DNA of 64,000 nucleotides from Lateolabrax maculatus (GCA_031216445.1 CM062211.1:18701501-18765500); one strand, 5' to 3'; numbered from the stretch's first letter, positions 37,741-49,229 are shown. Made by a program: numbers and translations. Notes: generated from the sequence alone by a model not told the origin.

Positions 37741-38666
37741 AAAAGATCTGCCTGAGGGGTACGAAACAACACTCGGCTGGGCCCTATTTTCCAGACAACC
37801 CGATTAACCCGACAGTTTGTTAATTTTCTGACCTTGAAATTCACTGTTTCCCAATCCTTATTGATCGATCCTAAGATCCACCCCAATATATGTTGGTCTA
37901 TCACAGATATTTCGAGTTATATATATATATATATATCCAATATGAAAACTTTATTTCTTACAGACCATAATGCAGATAGAAATGCTTAGGGTAATGTCTG
38001 TTATTTAGCTATTTATTTTATTTTTATTTTTTGTTTAAATGGTCAGCAAGTGACAGATACTGAACACACAGTACTGATGTTTATTTGGCTATCTATATTT
38101 TATATTTATTTATTCTTTATTTTCTCAGTGTTTATTTCTAGAATTGGTTGATAATGTATAATGATGTTAAATATTCTTTAATAAAGTTATTTGTTTAAGA
38201 AAGCAGCCTCCTGAGAACCTTTCCATAGTCACATTGGTGCAAAATCCACATAGAAAAGGTGTATTTAAAAAAGTGAAAAAGTGAATTATTTTTTCTCTAA
38301 AATCGGTATCGAATCAGTCTCAAAAATCCCGTAAAGGTCAGGCTTTAAGTCATGAATACCTAAACCTCAAAGATCTATTTTAGATCTGTGATGAGTTTTT
38401 GTTTTTACACCTTATTTTTCACGATATCCCAGTGCAGAAGTTTATTAAAAGTTTATTTTGGTGCCCAGTGTAAACCCTCCCAATTTGTTGACCGTACGTT
38501 TGCTGACAGTAACTAAAGAAGTGGGTTGTACTTAGGATTGATCAATTAGGATTGGGAAGAAGTGAATTTCAAGGTCAGAAAATTAACAAACTGTCAGGTT
38601 TATTGGGGTTATCGGGAAAATAGGGACCCACTAAATGTCGTTTCGTACCCCTCAGGCACATCTTTT
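37741..38666. mobile_element. 926-bp element with ~136-bp terminal inverted repeats
   Basis: The left arm starts aaaagatctgcctgaggggt and runs to about 37876. The right arm (38530-38666), read backwards, starts aaaagatgtgcctgaggggt. The arms share long blocks such as tttgttaattttctgacctt. The core is AT-rich and has no transposase frame, so this is a non-autonomous element. Target duplication is not clear. I do not assign a superfamily. Confidence 0.75.
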
Positions 38667-39267
38667 GACCATCTTCACTGTGTTTTTGTAGTTTGTAACA
38701 GAGTGTGAATGTAGGCGCTCAGCAGTAAAGCAAAAGATGGCCGAGGTTGTCTGAGCTCGCGTCAGTTACGACAGTAGAGTGCCTTTTCATTTACAGTCAG
38801 CTGAAGATCTTCATGCTGGACTGATTTTTAGTCTCACTATGGCCTGAACACAGGCTGCATCATGGGAAATGTAGTCCTATAACTGCATTTTATTTTTTTT
38901 GTTATTTAAACGGAGGCTTGTCACATTTTCCTCTTTGGAGAGTCGATTCAGCCAGCGATGCAGTTTGACCTCTGACCATCTGCGGCGAGGTTAAGTCACT
39001 CAAGACGAGGCCGGCAGCCACAGTGCTGGGCTTAACACGTTGCCATGACAACCACATGATGTTAAAGGGTGTAAGTGCTGCAGAAGAAGAAGATCCACTT
39101 CCTGTTTGAAGTGTTTGATTTTTCTGTTTTTTGAGCAGATCATCTCTTTAGATAGACGGTCTGAGACTACGGCCTACACACTCTCTGCTGCGCTTACATA
39201 ACACACACACAGAGGACGGTAAAGTGATGCTGGAGGAAACAGAAACAGGAAATAAAAAGACGACCCT

Positions 39268-40054
39268 CAAAGAGAGAGAGAGTGAGAGAGAGAGAAATGC
39301 CAGAAGGAGAGAGAGGGAAAGGATTGAAAGGACAGGTGGGTGGGACAAAAAAATTAAAGGAAAATGGTAAAGGAAGAAGGCAAAGAAGAGCAAGAGGAAA
39401 TGAAGGAGAAAAAAAGATGAGAGGGAGGAAAAAAGGGAAGGGATCACGGAAAGAAGAGGAAAAATTAAAAGAAAGGAAAGAAAATGAGGAAGAGAGGAGA
39501 GAAGGAAGAGGAAGAGAGGAGAGAAGGAAAAGGAAGAGAGGAGGTGGATAAAGAAGAGAAGGAGAAGGAAAGGATAGAAGAGATGGATGGGAAGAGAGAA
39601 GAGGCAAGGAGGCAAGGAAAGGAAGAGAGAAGAGTAGGAAAGGAAATGACAGAAGGCAAATAAGAAAAAGAGGGAAAGAATGATGAGATGTAGGGAGGAA
39701 AAGAAAAGGGGGAAGGAGAGGAAATTAAGAGAGGAGGCAAGGGAAGGAAAGGAAGCAATGGAGAAGAGGAGGGAAGGAGATGACAAGACAGGAGGAAAAA
39801 ACAAAAAAGACGAGATGAAAGAAAGGACAGAAGAAAAGAATAAGGGAGAAGAGGAAAAGAAGAAAGAAGAAGAGTAGGAAAGGAATGCACATAAGAAAGA
39901 AGGAAAGGAAGGTAGAATAGGAGGTAAGGCCAGGAAGGAAATGAGGGATGAAGGAAGGAAATGAAGAGAGCAAACAAGGAAAGGAAAGGAAGAGATGAAG
40001 AAGTAAAGAAGGTGAAGTGTAAAGAAAATGAATCACGACTTTTAAAGTTACAGA
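39268..40054. repeat. ~790-bp purine-rich (GGAAA/GA) tract
   Basis: The plus strand is overwhelmingly A and G with only scattered C/T. Motifs are aggaaaggaa, gaagagaggag and similar. Long open frames on the minus strand (Leu/Ser/Phe-rich) are a consequence of TTC/TCC composition and are not called as genes. Confidence 0.9.
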
Positions 40055-40070
40055 CCGGCAGCAAGTTACC

Positions 40071-40073
<3 letters not shown>

Positions 40074-40116
<43 letters not shown>

Positions 40117-40159
40117 TATCACCAAAACAACATAAGCCAAACACATGCATTATCCCTTT

Positions 40160-40211
<52 letters not shown>
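40074..40211. repeat. Two (CA)n microsatellites
   Basis: CA runs at about 40074-40112 and 40162-40211, separated by ~50 bp of unique sequence; the second lies 22 nt beyond the donor of the 36-nt candidate exon. Confidence 0.93.
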
Positions 40212-40214
<3 letters not shown>

Positions 40215-40232
40215 CTGCAGAGAGGGACTCAC

Positions 40233-40268
40233 CCAGAAGATCACCGACTCGTTCTCCATGATGATAAA
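40233..40268 (-). other. Orphan candidate exon, 36 nt, 12 codons
   Basis: On the minus strand a pyrimidine-rich acceptor (ccttttcttttcag) is followed by 36 nt reading FIIMENESVIFW and then a consensus donor GTGAGT. The length is a multiple of three and an ATG is included. It sits alone 17.7 kb upstream of the first recognised shank3 coding exon, between a CA microsatellite and a GA tract. Spliced directly to shank3 exon 1 it would be out of frame and give only a short upstream ORF. It may be a 5'UTR exon, part of an unrecognised transcript, or chance. I do not recognise the peptide. Confidence 0.3.
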
Positions 40269-40284
40269 CTGAAAAGAAAAGGAA

Positions 40285-40442
40285 GGACTGATGGAGAGAG
40301 AGAGAAAGAGAGAGAGAAAGAGAAAGAGAGAGAGAGAGAGGAAGAGGAGAGAGGTGGAGGAGAGATGATGGAGGATGGAAAAAAGAAGAAGAGGAAGAAG
40401 AGGAGGAGGAGGTGTATCTGGAGATGAAAAGAGAGAGAGAGA

Positions 40443-40484
<42 letters not shown>

Positions 40485-40510
40485 GAGAGAGAGAGAGACA
40501 GGGAGAGAGA
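40285..40510. repeat. GA-rich microsatellite block
   Basis: gagagaga runs with aagaagaggaagaag units. On the minus strand it forms a CT tract upstream of the 36-nt candidate exon acceptor. A further (GA)n lies at 40674-40703 and an (ATC)n at 40803-40828. Confidence 0.92.
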
Positions 40511-40671
40511 GAGGCAGGATGAGTGGAAGGCTGGTCGGTTCAGCCCACACACTGCTAGCATGACACACACTCTGAGTATTATGGGTGTGTGTGTGTGTGC
40601 GTGCACGTGTGCACGTTGTCTCCCACTCCAATGCGTGGGTTAGAAAACACACCTCTCTCCCTCGTTCGCCC

Positions 40672-40709
<38 letters not shown>

Positions 40710-40869
40710 GTAAGCAGCGTGGGTGTGGAGGAGCGGCCCCGTCGCCATGGCAACGATGCAATAGCAAGAAAAAAAAGGACGGAAAAAATAAAGGGATTCA
40801 GATTCATCATCATCATCATCATCATCACTGGCCAAAGATGACAAGCCCTGATGCATGATGGGGGGGGGG

Positions 40870-43800
40870 GAATAAAAATAACATTAATTTCACCAAAGTT
40901 TGATTTAATGAAATTTTTCTAGAAGTGGGTCCAACCAATCAGAGCACACCGGCAGCAGTCACATGACCCCCGCAGGAGATGATGAAGAGGGTGTTTTCCA
41001 CATGTGAAGCTGTTCAGCCAGAGACGGCAGAAAGCTGAGGATCACTGTCACTGTCATCAGCTCCGTACAGCTGCTCCATTCATGTTACTGTCACTGCGTT
41101 ACACACCAGCCAACACTGAGGACGGCGATGAGTGACTGAAGGTTCGGCTCTAATATAAAAACAACAGGAAAACCAACTTTTAGTCAAACACGTTATTATA
41201 TAAATATGACAATTTTACATGTCGGCTTCATGTCTGAATCCACCATGAGTCACTCTTCAGTCACAGAAATCTCACATTTCTGTAGCAGAAGGTGTTTCCA
41301 TCCACCTGTTTTAATGAGCATTTTGAATTTATGCATTCGCCTCGTTTTTATTTTCTCCTCTGTTGCTGTAACACATTGGCCCGGCATCATGAAGTTCAGT
41401 TCCAATTTTCAACAGACGCAGACAATCAGAGCAAGAAACATCGTCCTGCAAACACATCTGTCTTATCAACATAAAGTTTAAGTGCAGTTGTTCTTCTTTT
41501 AGAGAAAATATACAGATGTGATAACCGATTCAACAGAACGTTCCTCATCAGCAGATCCGTCTGGTTCCCAGGCTAGTAACAAATATTACGACCACCCAGC
41601 CAGATCAGCCGGACTCATGCCACCGCGGGTAGTGCGACTGCCCCAGTAGGAGAGAGCAGAGAGCCGGGATAAGAGCTAAACCTTCTGCTGTGTTCCAGAC
41701 AACTCGGAAGTCGAGATTTTCAGATATCCGACAAGGAAAATTCCACTGGAACGCCACTCAAAGTCAGAGTTTTAACGATTTTATGGCTTTTTTGAATTTT
41801 AAAGCAAAGACATATGAAAAGGACTCGACAGAGGACATTTTATTTATTCATACCAACCTGACATGATTTAATTTGATGACAGCGTGTATGAACAGCTATT
41901 TTTTAATATTTTTATGTCAATGATGAAGCGATAAAACAAACTGTCATCAGGTAACTACTTTATCTGAAGCTTGTGTTGAAGTCACAATCCCAACAAACAC
42001 TTTTGCAGTGATTTATGTGGCTTCAAAGGTTCAGATGGATGTCCTTGCTGTATTTGTTTGAACCGTCAGTGCAGGTAGTGATCACACTTGACGGTGAGGC
42101 ATCACCAAGAAATAAACCTCTAATCTCTGTATCACCTCCTCTATAGATCTGCTGCTCACATCAGCTGTAACTGAAAGAGAAAGAGCCAAAATCTGTTTAT
42201 TCCTGAATGAACTGAGACAACAGTGAGAACAGATGGCGCTTAAATGTTATCAACGGAGAGAATAATACTCAAACTGCTCAAAGGCACTCACATACAGGGA
42301 AAAGTTTAACCTTTTCAATCCACTCCCCTAGAAAAAACAATTTTAAGGTTTTACTTGTATACACTGCTATGCATCGGACCTGAAATATGTTATAAATCTT
42401 TTTTTAAATGTCCCCAACAACCATAAAGATGAAAGTCTAATCTATCAATACACTTATTTCATGTTCATATATAACTATTAAAGTTCTACTTGGGCTAGAA
42501 CTCTCTTTTTTGTTTTTTTATTTAGATTTTTGGTGTTTCCGCTCAGGTTTTTTTATGCACAAATTGAAAATGTTCATAAAAACCTGGTGGATGGAAACAC
42601 ACCTACAGTTACAGAAATGTTATCTGTAAAATTTCCCTCATTACAGTGACTGAAAAGTGACTCGACTTCAAACATGAAACCAACAAGTTTGTCATATTTA
42701 CATAATTAAGTGTTTGGCTAAAAGGGGCTTTTTACAGCACCTTCAAAACTGAGTTCAATTTTAAATTTTCTACATTTCCACTCAAATTGAAAAACAGGTG
42801 GATGGAAACTCACTTTGTGACGCAGCTGTTTGTTTGCAGTCCTAAATGAATGCACCAGTATTTACCACTAGATAAAGACAGCAACAGTGGGGTTTAGCTG
42901 AAGAGCTTGGAGCTACGGTTATTTGTGCAACCAATAAAATAAATTAGATTAAAAGCTTTTCGCACAACTTGTCGGGTATGTTCTCACATCGTGCTGTGTT
43001 AGTGTAGAGTGGGTTTATCAGACTGTTACTGTCTGTGAATTGACTCTAGATAATTTAATCTTGTTCCTTTTAAACATTTACTATTCAGAATTCAGTTTAC
43101 TCACACCTGATAACAGTGATTTTCTAATGACTAAGACCTGAGCATTACAGCCCAGTTTGTATTCGTATTGATCTGTTCATTCTTACAACATACAGGAGAG
43201 TTTTCATACCACAAAGAATGGGATTTACCAACAATATCTGTTTCATGGTCACCAGCTCAAGTATGAAAGATTTCAATGAAAACCATTCGGCATGATCAGG
43301 CACACAGTTATTTAGCAAGTGCACAGATTTACTGACATTTATATCACATTTTGGTACTTCATAGAGAAAGAAAAGTTCCTGATAATATCTTTAATTAATC
43401 ATTAAACACAAACTGGAGCTGCATTAGCAGAAAGAAAAAAGCATGGAAGGACGGACCAATTTAACAATAACAAATTAATTTAAGGTCCACGTGGATTTTA
43501 CATTACTTCAGAGGTTTCAGAGGTACTTAGAGTACTTTAGCTTTAAAATTAGATACAAAAACATTTTATAACTAACACTGTGGTCTACAGCAGGCTGGAA
43601 AAATATTTAAGACCTTTGTAAATTCATTACATTTTAATAAGTTTGAAGGCATTTTTGGTTTTGTAGAAACTTAAATCAATGCTTTTTAGGAGTTTTTGAA
43701 GACCTGCAGATACCTACAGATGTGTCTGTCAGGTAGATGAAAATACTGATAGTTACTGTACAGTTGTAGAGTTACAGCGCCCTCCGCTGGACTGAAGGAG

Positions 43801-45500
43801 TCTTATTTTAATAATGTTGAGCTTTGGACTGTTGGTTGGACACAACAAGCATTGTGAAGGTGTCACTTTGGGCTCTGGCTCATCGTGACAACATTTCTCA
43901 CTATTTTCACTATTTTCACAAAGCAAACGATCAATGGATTAATGGAGAAAATAATCAGCAGATGGATCCAGAATGAAAATAATCATCAGCTGCAGTCCGA
44001 TACAAAACAGTTCAAAATGAGCTCCAACAGTAAAATCCTGCTTTTCCATGAATGATGAGGAATAATAATCTAATGATAGAATATATAATAGTACAACAGG
44101 CACAGGAGACATTTTTACTGTGGAAATACTTTAACTACATGCAACTGATTATACTCACAGACTTTCACTGAGGAACAGTTTCACTGCAGGACTTTTACTG
44201 TAACACAGTATTTACAGTGTGTATTAGTACTTTTACTGCAGTAAAGGACCTGAATATTTCCTCCACTACTGTTTATAGTTTTAACAGCAGATTCAATTTA
44301 CAGACCTGTTTCCACTTTTCTTCACTTTGGGGATTTTTCAGCGTTGCTGGATAAAAGTTTCCCACTGAGCTGAAAATCTGTATTTTGGGATTTACATTTT
44401 AATTTCAGGCTGAACACCTCCCGACTGTCTAGTTACCATAGCAACCACCCACCTGCTGGAGATTAAAACCTGTTTAACATGTGTATCTGAGGTGCGTTCA
44501 GGTGTCGGCGGTCCACAGTTAGGAAAATGAAGTCAAGCTTTTACAAATCCCAAAGGAAGCTGCTCAACACTGAGATGATCTGTAAAAAATCATCTTTCCA
44601 ACTTCCTTCTACTGATCACCAGTAATTTTACCATCTACTAAATATGTTTTATCTTGATTTTTCCTATTGATTTCTGGAGGACCGAAGCAGACAAAACTCT
44701 TAAAAAATAAATACATGATTGAATGAGTTTGGCTTTCTTAATTTATTCATTAAATCACAAAATCTCAATGTCAAATCCAGTTTTGTCAACACCAGCAATG
44801 CCGAACCTGCTGTTAATGTGGGAATTATTGACCAAAAAGCAGCTAAAAAGATATATTTACATCAGTATGTGGAGACCAAAACAGAGCTAAAAGGAGAGTG
44901 AATATTGAACTTACATTCATCAGGTGACACGAACACGACTCCAATAAGATGATCGTGTTGTTCTGTCTGCTGGATGTGATGCTTTCTGCCTCCTAGTGGT
45001 CAGAAATTGGTTAATGCAGCTTTAAGGCCACAAAACAACAAATCACTTTCCTGTTTTGCCACTTTTTAAATCTGCACAAAGTCTGTAAATTCTGTAGAAC
45101 TAAAGTTAAGATGAACAAATATGTCATATTATATATGCAAATTTGGTTTAGATTAATTATTTCAGATAATTTTGGGCTGCAGGAAGCCACCAGACTGTCA
45201 GCTGTTTGAACAGAGGTCATTTATTTAGAAAATGTCATATAGTTATCACATTCAAAACATACAGAAGAAAATTTCATGGAAACTAAATACAAAGTTAGCA
45301 GATCAGATTCTATTTTAATCAGTGATAACTGTAATCTGATTACAGTGCAGTTACTACAGATTAGTCTGGTTACAGGGTATTCTGATACCTGTGCTACTCT
45401 GTTTTAATTACTGTACCATATCTAAACACAGTATGATACTGTGCTCTGTATTCTACTCACTGTTTTTATGATACTGAAGAATTTAGAGTTAATTTTCAAT
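40870..45500. other. Intergenic region 3' of the CYTH gene, no gene recognised
   Basis: AT-rich non-coding DNA with dispersed-repeat fragments: 41385-41600, text with 'gtggatggaaac' near 42590 and 42800, and the element at 43803-44275. All open frames are below 95 codons without family signals. Confidence 0.55.
43803..44275. repeat. Dispersed repeat, left copy of an inverted pair
   Basis: The reverse complement of this stretch matches 50768-51215 almost throughout. Shared blocks include ttgagctttggactgttggt, ccaacagtaaaatcctgctt and tactgcagtaaaggacctga. It carries the hAT-like end at its right side (tcctccactactg). Confidence 0.8.
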
Positions 45501-45502
45501 GT

Positions 45503-45513
45503 TTTATTTTATT
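45503..45513 (-). promoter_or_regulatory. Overlapping AATAAA poly(A) signals of the CYTH gene
   Basis: Two overlapping TTTATT hexamers on the plus strand read AATAAAATAAA in the transcript, about 25-35 nt past the stop at 45537. Position and sequence fit a very short 3'UTR; other hexamers further on are also possible. Confidence 0.4.
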
Positions 45514-45536
45514 TTGTCTGGTCATGTGCGTTTGTT

Positions 45537-47212
45537 TTATGGCTCTTTGTGTCCCTTCAGTAACAGGTCCATGTACGCTCCAGTCACCAGACTCTCCTTT
45601 GAGACTCCCAGCTTCTCCATCAGATCCTCCGCCACCTTAAAAAACACACAAAACAGATCAAATCAAACTATTTTAAAACATGAAAGTTATACCACAGTTG
45701 TACAACTATACAACAACTAGTTGTATAGTTGCCATTTGATTTAAAATGTAATAACAGTAACCACGCCCTATTGATAATAACTGAACTGCAGCTTGTGCTC
45801 ATGTATACAGGCAACACAACTGCCTGACTGAAACGCACCGTGAAGTCACACTGTAGCAGATCTGCAAAGTTCTGCTTATCGACACCTTCGGGTGCCGCCG
45901 TCGTAAATGACGTGTTTGAAGCGTTTCCACACACAAACCCGACTTCAGCTGGACAATGTCAGCATTCAGTTTGACACGTAACACCGTCTATTTACACTTT
46001 AACCAACTGGGAAAGAAGACTAATCCAACTAGGTTGCCAGAGCTGATCTGATAGACAACAACTGGTGCACTGATAAAACTTTCTGGGTAAAACTCGCTCG
46101 CTCTAGAATTTTGTTCCGAGCGACAGGAGCTAAATGTTGCTACATTTGAGCCGGGGGCTTCTGTGATCCTCATTTCCATCAATTTTCGATTCAAAATCAA
46201 AACTGTGACATCCCGAGCACTGAAGTATTCTATTGGTGTCGGTATCATAATGTTTTAAACGATATCCAGCCCTGACAGAGATGTTAGTGGATAAAAAGTT
46301 CAAACCTACCTGCTGTCCCTCCTCAACAGTCTGCTCCGGACGCATCACCACCTGAGCAAACAAACGAGAAGTTATTCAGCCGATGAGCTTATATTCACTG
46401 AACTCTGGATCCATTTTGTTCAACACATTCACTCGCACCTGTCTGTCTGTTTTCAGGACGACTCGACTTTCTCACTCAGAAAAGAAGCTGAAGTTGGGCG
46501 ACCTGCTTCTCTCTGTGCTGCTTCACTGGGAAACCTCCCATTCTTTCAAACACTGTGACAACTACGATGAAATGTTGTACGGCGCCACGACGACACGGCC
46601 AACAAAGTAGGAAATAAATGCTAATTAAATCCGTAAATGTTGCTGCGTCCTCGAAGCGTGTTTAAGATGCCAGTCACGTATTTGCAATGTCCCCAATTTC
46701 TAGTTCAATTTTATCATAATTACAATCTCAAAACTACAAAACAGTTTTTTCATAATTACAAGATATTACGAGATAGCAGTAATTATAGTATTAAGAACAT
46801 GATTTTCTTCCTTTAATTTAATGTAATGCATTTTCATTAAAACAATATTTTAGATTGTAAATAACGCACATTGTAATGTTTAAGCTTGTAAAAACACTGT
46901 ATCCTGTCAACCTCAGAAGGTTACAGGTCATTTTCACCTGTCGATTTATCTGTTTTTCGATTAATTATTTGGTCAATAAAAAGTCAGAAAATTGCTCTTT
47001 TGTCTGAACAACCATCTTAAACTCAATTTTTATAATAACTTATAATGATATAAAATAAATAAAAGCTGAAAATTCTCACAATTACAAAGCTGAAACCAGA
47101 GAATATTTTTTACAAAGGACGATTTTTAAAATAAAAAATTAGATTAATAATTTAATCACCAGTTAAAAGACAATAAACTGTACGAGTGTGTTTCAGGTGT
47201 ATGTTCAGGTGT

Positions 47213-47258
<46 letters not shown>

Positions 47259-47389
47259 ACCTCCAGCTCCATGTAGCTTCCGAGTCCCTCCACTGCGTCC
47301 AGGTGAACTCTGGTCTGACCAATCAGAAACAGTCGTCGCTCCTTCCGCACCTCACCTTTAACCCCGAGGGCGTCCGACAGCACGGCCTG

Positions 47390-47448
<59 letters not shown>

Positions 47449-48125
47449 TAACCTAAATTAAAAACACTCCTAGAAACAGCTGCAGAAACACGCAGGTTGG
47501 CGTTTTACCCTCAGACTGGTCGGGTCGTTGGTCGGACTGATGGAGTAACGGGACAGTTTGGGTCCATCGGTGTCCGGACGCTCGTAGAAGATCAGCTGAC
47601 CGGACTCGTTCTAACAAACAAACACACAAACAAACAAACAAACAAACAAACAAACAAACCGAGTCAGTTTTATTCCTCTGTATAAAATGTGGAATATTCA
47701 GGCAACATTACTTTGTTTCAGTTTTTTTTTTAATCTATGATGATTATAAATATATTTTTCATTTGTATTATTTATTAAGTTTTTCTTTTTCTAGGTTTTT
47801 CTTTTTTGTTTTTGTCTCAATTATGAATTGTATACTTTTTCTTTTTATCTTTATTTTTCATTTTCACATTTTTCTTTGTGTTTTTAATATATTTTTTGTT
47901 ATAGTTCATTTTTTGCTGTTGTTTTAACATATTTAAGGCTTTAGCCAATTTCACCGTTGATGAACCCGATGGATCAAACGTGACGCTCTTATCAGTGTTA
48001 ATAAAAGATCTGATTGTATATTATAACGGGCTGAATGTGGCGTCACTACCACGTCGTGCTCCCAGTGGCCACCAGGTGGACTCCACCTGCCACAGTTCAG
48101 CCTCTGGTGCTGATGGTGGAGCTCT

Positions 48126-48175
<50 letters not shown>

Positions 48176-48207
48176 GCACGCACACACACACACACGCACA
48201 CACACAC

Positions 48208-48248
<41 letters not shown>

Positions 48249-48403
48249 ATGAAGTCTCGTAGCTTCAGTCGTCCTTGGCTGCAGTTGAAGAACGTGTCGT
48301 GCTGCCTGATGATGGTGCCCTCTGATTGGCTGAGCTGGGCGGCCTTCTGGGCGAACCTCGCCGGGTCGCTCACGCTGGCTTTGATCTCCACGTTGGACGG
48401 CAT
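45537..48403 (-). CDS. CYTH-domain protein (CyaB / thiamine triphosphatase superfamily), 5 exons, complete
   Basis: Coding exons in transcript order: 48403-48248, 47610-47509, 47386-47261, 46351-46310, 45635-45537. These give 525 nt, so 174 aa and a stop, all in phase. Readable text: MPSNVEIKASVSDPARFAQK, RQHDTFFNCSQGRLKLRDF, NESGQLIFYERPDTDGPKLS, GVKGEVRKERRLFLIG, VHLDAVEGLGSYMELEVVM and SLVTGAYMDLLL. The N-terminal EIK strand, the K/R-rich strands (RLKLRD, KERRLF) and the HLDAVEGLGSYMELE strand are the alternating acidic/basic tunnel strands of CYTH enzymes, which bind triphosphates with divalent metal. Members include class IV adenylate cyclase and thiamine triphosphatase; the actual substrate is unknown here. 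It is not the mammalian THTPA by obvious text. Three of the four introns carry microsatellites at their borders. Confidence 0.88.
45703..45731. repeat. Perfect hairpin in the CYTH intron 3' part, 12-bp arms
   Basis: caactatacaac (45703-45714) and gttgtatagttg (45720-45731) around aacta, 68 nt upstream (transcript sense) of the last CYTH exon acceptor at 45635. Confidence 0.85.
47213..47255. repeat. (GT)n microsatellite after CYTH exon 3 donor
   Basis: About 21 GT units, ending 5 nt from the exon at 47261-47386; CA in the transcript. Confidence 0.95.
47392..47443. repeat. (CA)n microsatellite before CYTH exon 3 acceptor
   Basis: About 26 CA units starting 5 nt from the same exon; UG in the transcript, so the acceptor reads ...GTGTGAGCAG. 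Confidence 0.95.
47611..47659. repeat. (CAAA)n microsatellite at CYTH exon 2 acceptor
   Basis: aacaaacaaac run that, on the coding strand, becomes a TTTG-rich tract forming the polypyrimidine region before the acceptor at 47610. Confidence 0.92.
48129..48247. repeat. (CA)n microsatellite with CGCA variants at CYTH exon 1 donor
   Basis: A 119-bp run that touches the exon 1 border at 48248. The intron therefore begins GTGTGTGTG on the coding strand. Several 'cgcacgcac' interruptions occur. Confidence 0.95.
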
Positions 48404-48829
48404 GACTCTACTGAGCATGTGCAGAACAGAGAGAGAACAGGTAGTCAGACAGGTGTTCAAACGTTCATTAAAGGAAACTTCAGTCTGTGACCGTCAACCG
48501 TCCTGGAGGCTGACAACTGTCTCGTAATCAATCAATCAGGCAATCAATCTATTTATTGGTATATCTACTTAGTCAGAAAATTGAACAGATTAATTAAAGG
48601 TCAGGTAGAAAATAGGAGAAGTGAGGAGCTGTATTTTATCAACTGAGGAGACAAAGGAAACATTACAGCTTTATTTGTTATATATATTTTAAATATACTG
48701 TAAATCAGCTCATTGAATAACCTTCTGTGGTTTAACAGCAATAGATAATTGAATATTAAATGAGGAAGAATATTATTGATGTAAAATCCATCAAAATATG
48801 TTTTATACAACATAATAGTATTTTCTGCT

Positions 48830-49115
48830 ACTTTCTACTTCTACTCCACTAATTCAGAGGGAAATATTGTACTTTTTAATTTACTACGTTTTTAAATTAA
48901 CAGATTCAGATTAATACAAATATATCAACCAATAAATGATGATGTATTAATATAGATGAGAATAAGATGACTTGATTAAAATGAGCTCCACCAGCTGCAC
49001 CAATGAAATCAATGATCAACAATTATAATCCAACAACACAATAATGAGTACTTTCACTGTTGCTACTCCAAGTACATTTTGATGCAGATACTTCGGTACT
49101 TTTACTCCACATTGT
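48830..49115. repeat. Dispersed hAT-like repeat, minus orientation
   Basis: tactttctacttctactcca ... aaatgagctccaccagctgc ... ggtacttttactccac. It is related in reverse to 19600-19975 and lies between the CYTH first coding exon and the CpG-rich block. Confidence 0.6.
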
Positions 49116-49229
49116 AGGAGTTGTAAAGGTGTTTCTGCGCTGTGGGTTTTAGTTCTTTTACTTCAGTTTAATGTCTGATTTCTTCTTCTTCTTCTTCAGT
49201 TCGTCAGCGCGTCGACACGGTGAGTAAAG

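Larger units (their letters stand above)
22571..40230. other. Upstream of shank3 coding start: non-coding, repeat-rich
   Basis: No recognisable coding exon. The longest open frames are near 120 codons and lack family signals. The proximal part must contain shank3 5'UTR exons and promoter, which I could not place. It contains dispersed repeats (23799-24330, 30985-31210, 31265-31620, 34265-35022), a TIR element (37741-38666) and the start of a microsatellite-dense zone from 39.2 kb. Conserved enhancers cannot be judged without alignment. Confidence 0.55.

Noticed and set aside
39148..40210. Long minus-strand open frames rich in Leu, Ser and Phe (up to ~218 codons)
   Set aside because: They follow from the purine-rich and CA-repeat composition of the plus strand; no domain, no splice logic and strong low complexity.
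40158..40856. 232-codon minus-strand open frame over GA/CA microsatellites
   Set aside because: Translation of simple repeats (LSLSLS, VCVCVC). Only the 36-nt exon-like part inside it was retained as a candidate.
48129..48247. Regularly spaced short repeats considered as a CRISPR-like array
   Set aside because: It is a dinucleotide microsatellite in a vertebrate genome with no spacers.
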